In this document: positions 47,606-62,400 of the stretch, in pieces
Numbering within the stretch: the first letter of the stretch is position 1
How the letters are laid out: every line of letters begins with the position of its first letter
Assembly (NCBI RefSeq): GCF_000499845.2
Contig: NC_023750.2
Span: forward strand, 1,750,824-1,814,823
Direction of reading: 5' to 3'
DNA: 64,000 bases
Source of the DNA: Phaseolus vulgaris
Lineage: Eukaryota; Streptophyta; Magnoliopsida; Fabales; Fabaceae
Made by a program: the position numbers and the translations under genes
Notes under the pieces: generated by a model
Databases searched by the model: none
What the model was told of the DNA's origin: nothing
What the model saw: only the letters and a program-made list of their open reading frames with translations

Positions 47606-47997
47606 GTCTACTACAACATAGAGCATAATCTTTATATATAAAATTTAGATTAAGAGAATAATAAAAAAAACCACTTAAAACAATTCAGTCTAATAAATGT
47701 CTGCACTAGACGATCTATGACACTACTATTAAACGATATTCTACTTTCTTCTATCTGAGTATCTAATCACCTGATTAAATTTTCTATTTCTTGTACATTA
47801 TTTAAATTCAATTATCACATTACCCGTTTCTTAAAAAGAGACCTAATATGTTGGAGTAAAATTTGTTAACATATTTGTAACATAATTATTTATATATAAG
47901 GATAAATGAGAAAAGGGAGGGGAATGATAAAAGTTATTGAAGATAAGATGAGGAGCACTAGCTACAAGAAAACTATTGACTTGTTTGAGAGTTAGTC

Positions 47998-49391
<1,394 letters not shown>

Positions 49392-49392
<1 letters not shown>

Positions 49393-50972
49393 GCACCGCG
49401 TGAATACCAAAATGTGCATACCTCACTCAATCCACCATAGCCCATCAATCTAATTAATTAGGTTTACGTCACAGCATCGATCATCAATTCCACCACATTC
49501 CTAAACTACGCGCAAAGTGATTTCGGCTACATGTATAACTATTTTTCACATATACTAGTGGAGAAATATAACTCTAAAGATAAAGATATGTATTAAAATT
49601 AAGATAGTCCACATAATTATCTATTTAGAAGAAGAAAAACATCATATATGTATTTAGTCCAAATTTATTTAAAGACAAATCAACTTTAATAAATTCACGT
49701 GACGGAAAAATAAATAAAGCATTTTCACGTGATTATTTATTTCTATTGCTATAGTTATAGTAGAATTTTACAATTTTATGAGTTTTAGAAAATCGTTGCA
49801 TTTCTCCTTATTAGTATTGTGTTAGAGTCCTCTCAAATATACATTACAGATAAAAAAAAATCTTTAAATTGCACACTTTACATGTTTTATAAGTGTCATA
49901 CGCGTATCAGTATTCAAAGAATACAACATTTAAAAGGTGTGTCTGAGCTTCATATATATATATAAAATATCATTTTCTCATATTAAAAGTAAATATTGTA
50001 AATTGTTTTTACAGTATGCAAAATATACGAACATACACGTAATAATATAAAATACATCAAAATGGATGCAATCCGACCAAATCAAATGCAATTCAATTAA
50101 ATCAAATATAATTGTATAACTTCAATATTTATATAATAATAATTGATTGAATGACAAATATTCAATAATCAATCATATTTATTATTTATTTTAAATATTT
50201 AAAAATATTTAGAAATATAAGTCAATCTCATATAAAGTATTCCGACTTTGTTTGGATTAGAAAGTGTAGGAGAATGAAAGATTAAGGATGTGAGAGAGTA
50301 GAAGTGTAAAGATTTGAGAAGAAGACGGAAGAAAGTTGAAGTTGTTTAAATTTGTGAGAAAAGTTTATATACTTTATCATTCTTAATAATTTAAATATTA
50401 AAAAATCTTCTACCTATAAATATCTCATTATTATCTTCAACAACCTGAACAACCATGTCTCATTTAAATTGAGAGTTTATCTTGATAGGCAAACAACGTC
50501 TTGTGTCTGGAGAGACCTACACTTTTTTGGTGAGAACATTAATAAAAACTTTGCAAGTGTCTCAAAACAAATGACCTTCCAAAACATGAAATTTTCTTTA
50601 TACGCCAACACATTTTCCTTTCTTTTATATTTACGCAAGCTCCTTTTAATCCTCTGAAATTACTGCAATTTAATCTCATTCATGTTTATTCTTCTTTCAA
50701 TTTCGGTTTTTCCTTTTAAAAATTTAGACTTAATTAAATATCTTTACGTTAATATTAGTATAGTAATAACTTGTTTAGCTCCATAAATCTATATTATTTT
50801 CGAGTTCATTATTTAACTTATTCTAAATAAAACTAATAAATTAAAAACTGAAAAGTGTCAATTATCTCTAAAGAATTTATAATCATATAAGTTGTTATTG
50901 AACGGAAATTAGTTTTGTTAAAAAAATATATAAAACATTTTTTAATTGAAATAGTAAAATAACACATTTCTA
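49392..50972. other. intergenic DNA with two dispersed-repeat segments
   Basis: 49640-49960 resembles 62790-63180 (ATTTAAAGACAAATCAAC; TGTCATACGCGTATCAG; CATTTAAAAGG). 50040-50460 resembles 31480-31830 (ATGCAATCCRACCAAATC; TTCAACAACCTGA). No gene recognised. Confidence 0.45.
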
Positions 50973-51356
50973 GGCTTCTTCCTGCACCTCCATAGAGAGC
51001 TTCCTCTGCACCCCATAAGTCATGCAAAAGACTGTTTTGTCCTTAAAAAAATAAATTCTGGATTCTACAATTTGAAAATATATTATTTTCTATTTACATC
51101 TTAAATTCAGAATTTTTTTTTTCTTTAACAAAATACATTCTAGAATACAAAATCCGGAAGATATTCCTAAATCAATAATTTGGAATATATTTATTTTAAA
51201 GAAACTCATTTTGGAATACCTTCTTAATTCTTTAATCAGAAGTTTTTATGGATCACCCCTTCCAAATGAAAAACATCAATAGAATAAAGAGTATTTTTTA
51301 TATTTTAAGAAATATGGAAGTGCCACAATAAGCTATGGAAGCAGGAAGAAAGAGCC
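50973..51356. mobile_element. MITE-like element with GGCT-TTCTTCCTGC ends
   Basis: The left end is GGCTTCTTCCTGCACCTCCATAG. The right end reverse-complements to GGCTCTTTCTTCCTGCTTCCATAG. The imperfect inverted termini enclose 384 bp rich in AATTCTGGATT / AATCCGGAA palindromic pieces and poly-A/T runs. Non-coding. The target duplication could not be fixed. Confidence 0.55.
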
Positions 51357-51787
51357 CAATCTAAACTATGAAATCGAATCCACATAATGAGGCTACTTAC
51401 ATTGCTTGTTATTATAGTAATGGTATGGAAAATATGGGTTTTGACCACATAATCCATAAAAAACAAATTCTCTTCAAGTCAACCTGAACGTAGAAGTTTC
51501 AAAAACATTGTCACCAGCTTTATTACGGATCATACTTTATTAACGGCTCCCCATTGCTAACTTGCATCAACAAGCAATCCATATGCTCCTGTTCCATTAG
51601 AAAATTAAACCATTAGGACAAAACGTTATTTCAAATTCTTCTTTTGACATGAAAAGAATGCCCAAATTCACTTTAATATTGTCAGTCTCACACAAACTTG
51701 GATGCTGTGCATACAAACTCGCCGTGAAAGAAATTTAACGGCTCTTGTTTCCAATAATGGAGAATCACATACTAGTGCACAAGGTTG

Positions 51788-52012
51788 TCAAGTGTACATC
51801 ATTATACTCAGTGTCAAATTGACCCCATAAGCGGGACCACCACCCCATAGCATGTTGCCACCAAAAGCAAAACTCCGTATTTCTTCTAGAGAATATTCTA
51901 ACTGTTCCAGAGCAACTAGAAAGAGATTCTTTAACCAAAAAGAAGTCAATTCAGATGTAGGATACCTATCCAAAAGTTTTCGCAACTCAATCATGTATGA
52001 TGGAATCATCAC
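51788..52012 (-). pseudogene. unidentified coding-like fragment
   Basis: An open minus-strand stretch of about 70 codons, with normal amino-acid composition and no low complexity, reads [19 protein letters not shown] then [20 protein letters not shown] second frame just upstream (52010-52080: [20 protein letters not shown]) seems to continue it across a frameshift. I do not recognise the family. It could be an exon of an unrecognised gene or a processed pseudogene piece. Confidence 0.35.
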
Positions 52013-55000
52013 ACTGAGACATGGTCCTTGTTTCTAATAACTTAGAAGACAACAGGGCTTCCTCAGGAGTCATAACTATACCAAAGCTTATAACAAAACA
52101 GATACCACCAGAGAAAGAAAATACAAGACTATATTGAACTCTTCTAAGGGAAATGCAAGACTATATTGAACTTTTCTAAGGGAAATGCAAGGCTATATTG
52201 AACTCTTCTAAGGGATCCATTCATCACCAAGAGGAAGTAATAAAGCATTTCATAGCACTAGGAAGGCACAAGTACTCAGATAGATTATACAAGTGTTATT
52301 AAAAATGATCATGGCAATGCAATGGCAGAAATCTATGTCTCATGGCAGAAATCACACTAGTCCCACGCCGTAGCCCCAAGGAGGAAGAAGTCTAGTTCAA
52401 TGCAACCCAGCCTAGACCTAAGGCAAAAGAAACCCTGATTTGGTGGATTCCTTAACCCGACCACCTCAAATAGATTTAAAAATAAAACGGGCTATGTTGT
52501 ACAATCTGAGCCAAACCCAACCCAAAATTAAAAAAAAAAACTAAGCCAACCTTCGTGAACCATTTGTAACCCAACTACGGTAGCTGCAGTTAGCCACCAA
52601 AGACACTGCCACTGCATGCAACCTATTCCTCTACCTCATGCAACCTGTTTCACCGCCACCTGCCACCTTTTTCGTTGATATCAATTCATTGTAGCACCAC
52701 AATCAACCACAGCAATGCCACCACTTGTACGCTTCCCAACGCACTCCCCTAGCCCAAACTACAAGGCTCTAATTTTTTTCTTTTTCAATTACCTTGTTGG
52801 TTTTTCTCTTATTCTCCCCTCATTTTTTTTTTCGGTTTGTTTCTATTATCTCGTTGGTTCTACTCTTATAAGGGAGAACCACCAAAGTAACTCTGATGGT
52901 GCCACCACTACAAGTATGAGGTCCACAGAGGAAGCAACTTAGGCAAGAGGTTGGTGAACATCAGGCACCAGCAAAGCTGGCATGGAGTTCGAGGGCACGA
53001 GGAAGTGTGGATGAGCATTTGGGGTAGTGTTTTTCCGATTGGATAGATCAGAACAACTATATAAAGATAAAGGAACCATTGTGCTGAAATGGTATTTCTC
53101 TGTGACAGCAAAAATGGTTTATTTATATTAAGAGAGAAAAATCAATACAATAAATAAAGGAGATTTTATATCTTCTAAACCCAAAATTAATAACATCAAC
53201 AATAAACGATAAAAAGTCTAAGTTATCTTCAGCAAGACACAGAAGTAAACACCAACAAAAGTTCAATTACAAGTTTCCAACATGGGAATTATCAGTCATC
53301 ATTTTGTAAATCCAAGTTTTCTTTATCATTTTCACTATTACTACATCTTTAGATTTCAATTTTGGAAATTAATATCCCAAAATAGTCCTCTAACAAAGCC
53401 CAAATGTCTCTATTCAAAAGTATTTTTTAAATCAACACATAGCACAATGTAGCGCTCACTACTGCTGTGCTATTCAACCCGCTATTATTTGGTCCCCTCT
53501 CCACTACGGCAGCCCCCTGTAGTGGGCAGGGGGCTACTCTGCTCCTCTACATACACTACTATGGCAATGCTATAGCGGCACTATTTAAAACCTTGATACA
53601 ATTATTCCATCATACTGCCATTAAGCCACCAAAGGAGTAATGAGATGAAAAAAATCTAAGGCTTAATTACAGCTTAATCTCAAAGCTGAGAGGAGAGAGC
53701 AGAGTTAGGGTTATGTCAGTCAAAAACTTCTTCCCATGTTCATGCCTGGTTAACCAGAAGGTTCTATGAGCTGGATCACATCAACCAAGGTGTCAGCAAC
53801 CAATCCAATCCACCTTTTTGTTGGATGGGGCAAGGTTAGCTCATAGGTTAGTTAGCACACTTTGATAGTTATAAATCAAGTCTAAATTTAGAAATGCAAG
53901 CAGTTGCTAACCAATCATAGGTTGGTATATGATTACTTTATTGATATAGCCACTATGTTCCAAGCTACCCAGCACCCAATACCTTCACACTTCCAAATGT
54001 AGAGAATAGAATTAGGTTTTGAGAATGTTGGGCAGTTAAGTGCCAACAGAAGCAAACGTATATTTAAAAGGAGATTAGAATACTGACATGGATGAGTGGA
54101 CATATGTGAAAAATGAAGGTAGTTGGGTCACAATAGAAGACAACTAGAAAGGCTCCAAGTAGAAAGGAGAGGTATGATTATCAGGATGACCATAAGAAAG
54201 ATTAGGACAAACCATTAGAAACTATCTTTATTTGAACAGTTCTATTATAACCAAAAAGAATATAATATTTTTATCAAGAGATTCAAGACTGATGCTGTTC
54301 ATTGACTAATGTATCTAAACCCTCTCACTAGGACAAGGCCTGGTTGTAATTTTTTCATAGATCCTATATAACCAACCAAATCAACATGAGGAAGCCCTAT
54401 TTCTTACAATTTTTTAAAACACTGAATATGAACATAATTAAAAGACATCCCAAAACAATCCCAGTAAGCCCTAGTACAACAACAACATCCTTCGTGAATC
54501 ATGACCAGAGTTTTATCTGTTCCAAAATGCTTCTGGTTCCTTCCTCCAGTCAAGAATTCCTAAAATTTTCTCACATTAGTAGACATGATAACATGCACAG
54601 CATGGTCAAATATTAAGAACCTTAGACCATACAAATATGGGCCCATAGCTTAATAGCCAATTGAAGGAGACAACAGAACACTGTAAGCAAAAAAAGAAAA
54701 AAACAACCAGTATTTTTAAATTTGAATACAAACAGTTGAAACCATGAAACCCAAATATAACTTGCAATCAGGAAGGTCAATACCCCACAGACACAACTTC
54801 TTTCTCATAGGCAGAAGGAAGAAAAAGAAAACATAAAAAAATAGCAGCAATGGTAATCAAATCAATCACAACAAAATAAACAGAAAGATCAATGGCTAAG
54901 GGGACAAACCTAGCTACCCAAACTGCCCCATATGCAGCACAAAGAATTTACAGAACAGATCCAACATAGCATGATGACCATATCCCTCCTCAGATAAAAA

Positions 55001-55214
55001 AATTAAACTTCGAGTTACTTAAGATCTCTCTGTTTCCACACCAGTTCCCAGAAAAATATAATATTCACAACAATAATAAACTCAGTTGAATAAACTTGAC
55101 AACGAAAAAGAAAACAAAAAGTATTCAGTACAACAACACAATAACATGGATTATAAAAAAATGGAAAAAGGAAGACATAGTGATTGAAGTAACGAACCGA
55201 ACAAAATGAGTTTA
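52013..55214. other. intergenic DNA
   Basis: 52130-52215 holds three imperfect copies of GGGAAATGCAAGACTATATTGAACT(C/T)TTCTAA (about 33 bp). 53450-53600 is a G+C-richer stretch with CTACTCTGCTCC and CTATAGCGGCACTA, probably a transposon scrap. The last few hundred bases are likely the 3' region of the small gene that follows. Confidence 0.4.
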
Positions 55215-55469
55215 CTAATTGGAGGTGGCAGAAGCATGTTTGTTGGAAGAAGAGGAGTAATTAGGTGGAGAGTAGAAGAGCGCAAACGCCATGGTTCCTG
55301 GGAGCACCCCATACTTAGCCAACGCTGCCACTTTGGTGATCACTGCCTTTCCCTTCATAAATGCCATTCCTTTCCTCGCCTGATTAACAGCTCTTCTCTG
55401 TAATTGGAAGCCTAAGACAGAGATAGGGTTTTCCGTGACGAAGGACGAACCTCTGAAAATGACATGCAT
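55215..55469 (-). CDS. small conserved-looking membrane protein (last exon)
   Basis: Open to a TAG at 55215-55217. The core reads VLGFQLQRRAVNQARKGMAF, MKGKAVITKVAALAKYG and VLPGTMAFALFYSPPNY, then a Ser/Asn-rich tail. A basic amphipathic stretch is followed by one short hydrophobic segment ending SPP. This looks like a widely conserved small plant protein I cannot name. TTTTCAG|AGG at 55453 is a good splice acceptor, so 55215-55452 may be the last exon with its start farther upstream. Otherwise the ATG at 55469 gives 84 residues. It lies about 1 kb past the end of the GT14 gene on the same strand. Confidence 0.55.
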   Translation of the reverse strand: MHVIFRGSSFVTENPISVLGFQLQRRAVNQARKGMAFMKGKAVITKVAALAKYGVLPGTMAFALFYSPPNYSSSSNKHASATSN

Positions 55470-55475
55470 ACATAT

Positions 55476-55479
<4 letters not shown>

Positions 55480-55522
<43 letters not shown>
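55480..55522. repeat. (TA)n microsatellite
   Basis: About 21 TA dinucleotides just upstream of the small membrane-protein exon, on its promoter or intron side. Confidence 0.95.
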
Positions 55523-55525
<3 letters not shown>

Positions 55526-56479
55526 TTTAGTTCTTATTCATAGAATAAATTACCTTAACATTATACCACTCATATAGATGGTAAAATAATTTTTAATATG
55601 ATAATTATTAATAAATTTTAAATTTTAGTACGGTTAATATTTTGTGAGTGGTCTTCATATATTAGTAATTAGTTCATTAAGTATGTATTAAGTGGAGTTG
55701 TAATATTTTGTATTTTGTCGTAAATTATATGAATGATTTTAAATATCAATTTAATATAATTGATTTATTTATGGTTCGTAAAATTAATTTATTTTTTAAT
55801 TGGGAAACTAAGTAATTTTTTTAAAATTTAAAGCTTAACTATTTTGAATGCTTTAATAATAGGTGATCAACATGTTTAAATAAAATATATTTATGTTAGA
55901 ATAAAAAAATAAAATATTGATATCACACATGAGTTTTGAATTGGATCAAATTAGTACAAGGATTTGCAAATAAAAATTGTATTTGAAAGAGGTATAGGTT
56001 GTTGTTCAAAAATTAGTTTCTTCCTAAACAAACTTTTTTTATTTGATTATTCAACTGTTTCTTGTGGATTTGATATTTTTTTTTAGGAAGAACTATAATT
56101 GAATAATTGCATTTAGGAATTTTAATATTTTAATGGGTCAATATGCAAATTTAAACCATTACCTATCTTTTCTAGTAAATTAAAAAAAGACATAATAGTA
56201 AATTACACATTTGTAAAATGCATTGATTAAAAATGGACCATAAAATAAAAACTTGTTTTCTGTTGTAAGTTCCTTTACCAATACCACATCATGTTTCAAA
56301 CGAAGCAAAAGTTTCTCTTGAAACCAAAGGTTCATTTATGGCATGAATTTATAAGACCTACTTAGGTTCACACATGACAAGAAAGACACGTTTCATAGCA
56401 ATTCACAGTGTTAAATTTGGACAGATTGAATAAACACGCCAATAGAATCATGAATAGAGATTCCACGTGGGAGTGACAA
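55523..56479. other. 3' flank of GT14 gene
   Basis: A/T-rich; probably includes the GT14 3' UTR. No gene recognised. Confidence 0.5.
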
Positions 56480-59400
56480 CTATTTACACTGTTTCGGCCT
56501 AAAATTTTCAGAATCTAATAGTTTCACCATTAGTTTTTCTAGCTTCTTTGATTGTAAAGTAGGTTTAACTACAATTGGATTTCCATAAACTGTGCAAGGG
56601 TCTTTTCCCAAAAGAGGACTTCCAAAACACCACCCTCCAGGCGTAAAGTGACCCTTTGATTTTCTCAGGAGTTCCTTGTCAATTTTGTCAAGAACTGGAT
56701 CATCCTTGGCAAACTTTCGAGCAAAAGGAATACCACTACGTACCATGTCATCAAAATGCTCCAACTTCAAGAACAATGGATGCTGTTTTGGTGGGTTGTC
56801 CCACCTTATATAACGTAAATCATGATTAATGGTCGTGTTTTGATAGTCCTTATTATTGCAAATGACAGTATGGAAGTAGCCCTCTGGGGATGAAAGAAAA
56901 TTTGTGTAATACATCAGGAGAGTGCGAGGAAGATTATCCCAACCCCAAACACAAAACTCCAGAAATGACTTTGTCAAGACAATCCACGGAGAACCTGGAT
57001 GAAAGCCACAAAATACCATTAGGTAAAACAACTAAGACTTATTCACAAATACTAATAAGAAAAAATATCAAGTAAAATGAAGCTTCTCTCGAATTAAAAA
57101 TAATGTTATGGTAATGCTTGTAAAGAGAGTTACCCAGATCGTCTAACCAACCCCAACAATCGTCTACCACAAGAATAACGTATAACGTCAACGCCGAGTG
57201 GAAAACGAGAGTCTACTGTGGCGAACCAGGAAGGAAGAATGAAGGAATGAAGAAGAAGGAGAAATGAATCTAAGCGCAAACTCGAAGATTACAGAAAAGG
57301 AAGGCCAGACAGAAGGTGTTCACCGAGATTGATATCAAGAGAGAAGAAAAACAAGAATGAAGATATGTGTTCTGTTCTGTCTAACATAGGAATCAACCTT
57401 GCTTTATATATAAGGTTGATTCATAACTCCTAACCAAACAGTCTAGTCAATTTGACTAGGGTTAACAAAATTATCTAAAAAATAACATCCGCACCCTAAT
57501 GATTTGTGTTTTACTGTTGCTCAACTCCTTGTGGAGCACCAAATTGCACTTTTTATTCCTTAATTACTATGGTATACGTAGCATGTTTACTATGTTATGC
57601 AAAAGCTCTGTGTAATAAACAAAAAAAATTAAAAGCAACAGCAAGACCTGTGATGTTTCCAGAAATATACCTATGAGCTAATAAGAGAACTCCATTGCAA
57701 TCTTCTAAAGAAACTTGTATGTTTGATGACTCAGCCTTCAGATTGGATATCAAGTACATTTACTTGGGGTCAATTTATTTTATAAGAACATCGAAACAAA
57801 TTTCAATCATTTGGTCAATGAAATGGCTGAGCATTCATTCCAATGCTTTGTATAGAAAGACAATACAAATATGCTAACCACTTTCTCAATAACGTTTTAG
57901 ATCACTTTGGCTAGTTAGACCATTAAATTCATGTAATGACACATCTAATTAGAATAATTCCTTAATCCCCTATTATATTGAGCTATGGTCAATAAGAAAT
58001 AACAGCATTTGCAGAGCCTATCATGCATGCCGAAGTCATTGTTACTCTGCGATGCTGATCTTTATGACAATGAATAAACTAAGGTTCCCTAGTGCCATAG
58101 GTCCCCACTTCAACAAGGTATGAGGGAGGGTAATTTTCAGAAGTCTTCCCCATACATATGCAAAGAGATTGTTTCCATGACCAACTGGTCACCAAGGTGG
58201 AAGGTTAGTGTTACACCAGGGTTCGTCCCCCATTCATATTTAACACAACAAAACAAAACAAAAAACATAAAAGATAGAATAGGAGGTGCATAAGAGAAAC
58301 TTAAGCAGCATACATTTATAAAGAAAAATAAGAAGAGAAAAAAATGGGGGATAAGGACTAGAAGAAAATATGTCAAAGTTTTGGAAATGCAGCATAATTA
58401 ATACCTGTGAATAATTTGAACGATGAAGGAACAGATCTCTTCTCTTTAGCCCAGTAAACGCCAGATTTCTTCAAATGATATAAGCCTGGATCTATAATGA
58501 TCGGTCTAGCTCTTTGATGCCTGATGCCACAGTTATTACAGGTACACAAAATTATGAACAAATAGTTTAGCAACAAATTGAGACAATGTCAAAGAACAGA
58601 TAATGTACATACTCTTTCCAACCAATATTACTTGTATGCTCAATGAAATTTAGATCCCTTGGCAAGAACGAAAAGATGTGCAAGAGATCTGAAGCAAGTT
58701 ACATGGAAAAAAGTCAGCAAAATAAACATAATTTATATTGGTGAAACAGACTTGGATTCATTAATATATATGTATTAGAGATCTTATATCGACTGGATAT
58801 ATGATCAAATTATAGTATATAAGTGGGTACAAACTTCATCTTACAAGCCGGTTTTGTGAGGTTAAGTGAGACTTAAATTTCACTTTTTTAAAATAGTATC
58901 AAAATCATTTAAATATAAGTGGGTGAAAGTCTTACCTTACAAGTCATTTTTGTGTGTTTTAGTTAGACTTAAATTCCATTTTTGTAAGAATAAGAAGCCA
59001 AAAGCACTAAAGAAAAGTACTTGTTCATGTAATTGACTTATGATACAAAGTTAGATGAGGATGGTCAAATGAGAACTTGAAACATTTCCTTCCTATCCAT
59101 ATACTAACTAATACAAATGTGGCATCTTAATAGAAGAAATAAGGGATTTCTTTGCTGAATATAATGCTTAGCTTGCAGACTTCCAGCCAAAATCCAAAGG
59201 TCCCAATTCTCTCATAGGTAAGCAAGATAATCTCTTCCTTCACCTTTCCTCTCATTTAAATGCAACATGCTAGATTTCTTCAACCAATCAACTTAAATAA
59301 CCATCTAAACTAGATGATAGAGCCCTTCTTTCAATTTAGTCACACCAATCATCTTCAAAGAGTTCATTTCTTGAATTTTGAAAACATCATTAGAGAAGGT

Positions 59401-62400
59401 GAGTGTGTAATTTAGCAGGAAATTAGTTTGGAAAGAGAAATGAGGTTAAATTTAATTTAGGAACAGGAAGAACATTATGAATAATAATGTAATTAAGCAT
59501 GCCTCAGTAGGAAACTTAATATGAATAGGTTTAATTTTAAAATAAGCTTGAAAACAATCGAAAGAACAAGTGATATGATGATAGGTAGCTCCTAAATCTA
59601 TTATCCATGGAGTAGAGCCTAAATGATGTGTGGACAAAGCAAGAATGAAACTACTAAAAATGCAATTGTTAGCAAGGCTTGGGTCTATATTTTGTGGAGA
59701 GTGAGAAAGGTTAACATGACTAGATTGTGTTGTCGCTTGTGCTTGTGCCAATAGAGTCACTAGGTTGTTGGAATAGAGCAATTTAACATTGATACTGAGC
59801 TACTGTAATATTAGGAGCACTTGAACTATGTAAGGAAATAAATAATTATTTTATTGATAACAATTACACAAAATTTATTCTCAGCACCTCTATTTGTAAC
59901 AATCAAACTCCCCAAAATAAAGAAATAAAAATATGTTGAAATGAATAAGAAAATTCTAAAGATATTTTTCTTCTAATTACTATGAGATATTAAGGATATT
60001 TTTATCCTAATAATCCTCTATTTACATTACTTCTCCTCAAATTGGTAAATGAATTTCGATCCTTCCCAACTTACCAACAAAATCAAGGAATCTACCCTAA
60101 GGAATCCCCTTAGTAAAAATATCAGCTATAAGTCTTGTAAGGACATGGGTTGTAACCACAAGACCTCTCTTAAAATTTCAAAGTCTTATCGTGTTGTATT
60201 TGATTATGCGTCATGCTCATGGCTCTGACTTATCACAATACAATTGCATAGGAATGTCAACCTTGATTTTAAGATCACCAAGTATGATTTTCATCCTAAC
60301 TCCTTCAAATGCACACACACCTTGAGCAAGGACTCAAAATTCAACTTTTACAATGGAATGAGATACTCTTTATTTTGTTTTTTTTTTGCTTGCTTAGGTT
60401 ATCAAACTTTCTCCAATAAACATTCAATGCCCATAAGTAGATTTTTTGTCAGTAATAGAACTTCCATAGTCTGCATCAGTATAAATCTTCATGGTCAAAG
60501 TGTCTTCTTTCCTTCACAGTAACCCCTTTCTTGGGTTTTAACTTCAAGTACGGAAGAATTTGGTAAATTTCTTGCATGCATTTTTTTCTTTGATCATGCA
60601 TATACTGACTTATCACACTAATTGCATGAGTAATGTTTGGTCTCATGTGGAATAGATAAATAAGTTTCCCTATCAATATCTAATATTGGGTCTTTTCTAT
60701 AGGAGTTTTCTCTTCACTTTTAATTTTATGATTATGTTTAATAAGAACTACTCGAGCTCTACATCCCAACTCCCAGCGTATCTATTTCTTTGAGGAGATC
60801 AAGTACATATTTTCTTTCCTCTTTTTTAATAAGCAATCTCTATTCCAAAAAAATACTTTAGTTTTCCCAAGTCTTTCATTTCAAATTGGGCTACCAATTT
60901 TTCCTTTAAAATCAATTTCTTTGTTTCATCGTCTCGTGCAATATTCATATCATTGACACAAACCATCACAATAGTGAGTTTACCTGTAACAAAGTGTTTT
61001 TAAGAATAAAGTATGATCCCTTTAGCTGTGGTTATGTCCTAACCATTGCTTTTGTAAATCTCTCAAACCATGCCTTTGGAGATTGTTCCTGTTGTAGATC
61101 TCACATCCACTAGAAATGAGAATATTTCATTGTATATAAATGGGTGCAAACCTCACCCCATGATTCGGTTTTATGGGGTTGAGTTAGGCTTAAAACCTAT
61201 CCTAAGAGGAGAAGAAATAAAAGTTGTAAAAATAACATAACAAACTTAACACAGGACAAGCAGGTTTTTAGAGTTTTATAGAAGCTAGGGGAGAAACATC
61301 AGAATTCTCATTTTGGGCCAACTGGCTTGATATGGGCTGCTCGTTTGATAGGTATCCATCATAAACAGAAAACAATGAACCATAAACTTCTCCTCTAGGA
61401 TTATCATGTAGCCCACCCCCAAAGGTAGAAAAATATTATTTTTCCTGCTACTTTGTAGAAGCATATTAACAAAAAGAAATTAATGTTGTGACATCAATGT
61501 TTATGACAGGTGAAAAATCCTATCCATAGGCAGATTAGCACAAAACAGAATAAGTAGGAGAGAGACCGCATTGATGATGAGAAAATGGAAGATGCTGGAA
61601 ATAGCAAGAGCAGAAGCTACCAGCCAAGAAAAGTCCTTTGGCCCCAAGCATAATGTCAAAATAACTACCATTACCTTCTTAGAACTTAAGTTTAACTCAA
61701 CCCTAAAATTCAGTTTATAGGATGAGGACTGACTCCTACTTTTCACTCCTTTGTAACATGAAGCCAAAATAACACAAGAGAAAATGAATTTAAGCAGCCA
61801 AATCACATGGAAAAAGTGGGAAAGTTTGTTATACCAAGGAGACACATGTCAAATGATCCAGGAGAAAGGGACCCGAGAAGAAGCACTAGGCTAAGGAGGA
61901 GGAATGTTTTATTGGAAGGCTTTGGAGAATGAGAGGGTATCCATGTGGTATCGCCCAATTCCTTTTGATTCTTCTCTCATCTTTGAGCTCATCCTTCTCT
62001 GTTTCCTCTGTTTGTTCTAATTCTTTCTCTATCAGGTTGTTGGTGTGATTGATTGTGATCATTGATAACTTGATTCTACAGTCACTATAGTTGCTCCATT
62101 ATAGCCAATTACAGTTTTAAATCCCACTCACTGATACTACTACTTTCAGTTCGTACCCTCACTCTGTTATTTCGTTAATATACATCCATAATTTTTCATC
62201 CTTCCATCCCACATTTACTGCAATTTAAAGTTTTTTTACGGAACTAGATTAAGAATAACAATAAATATAACACTCTTTGAAACAATTTTACTAAAATAAT
62301 CTATTTTTCTCAATAAACACACTACTTTTATTGAAGACAAGGTAACTAATTTGGGGACAAATTAGACATATAAAGATCAATATTTCATTAAAAAGTGATA

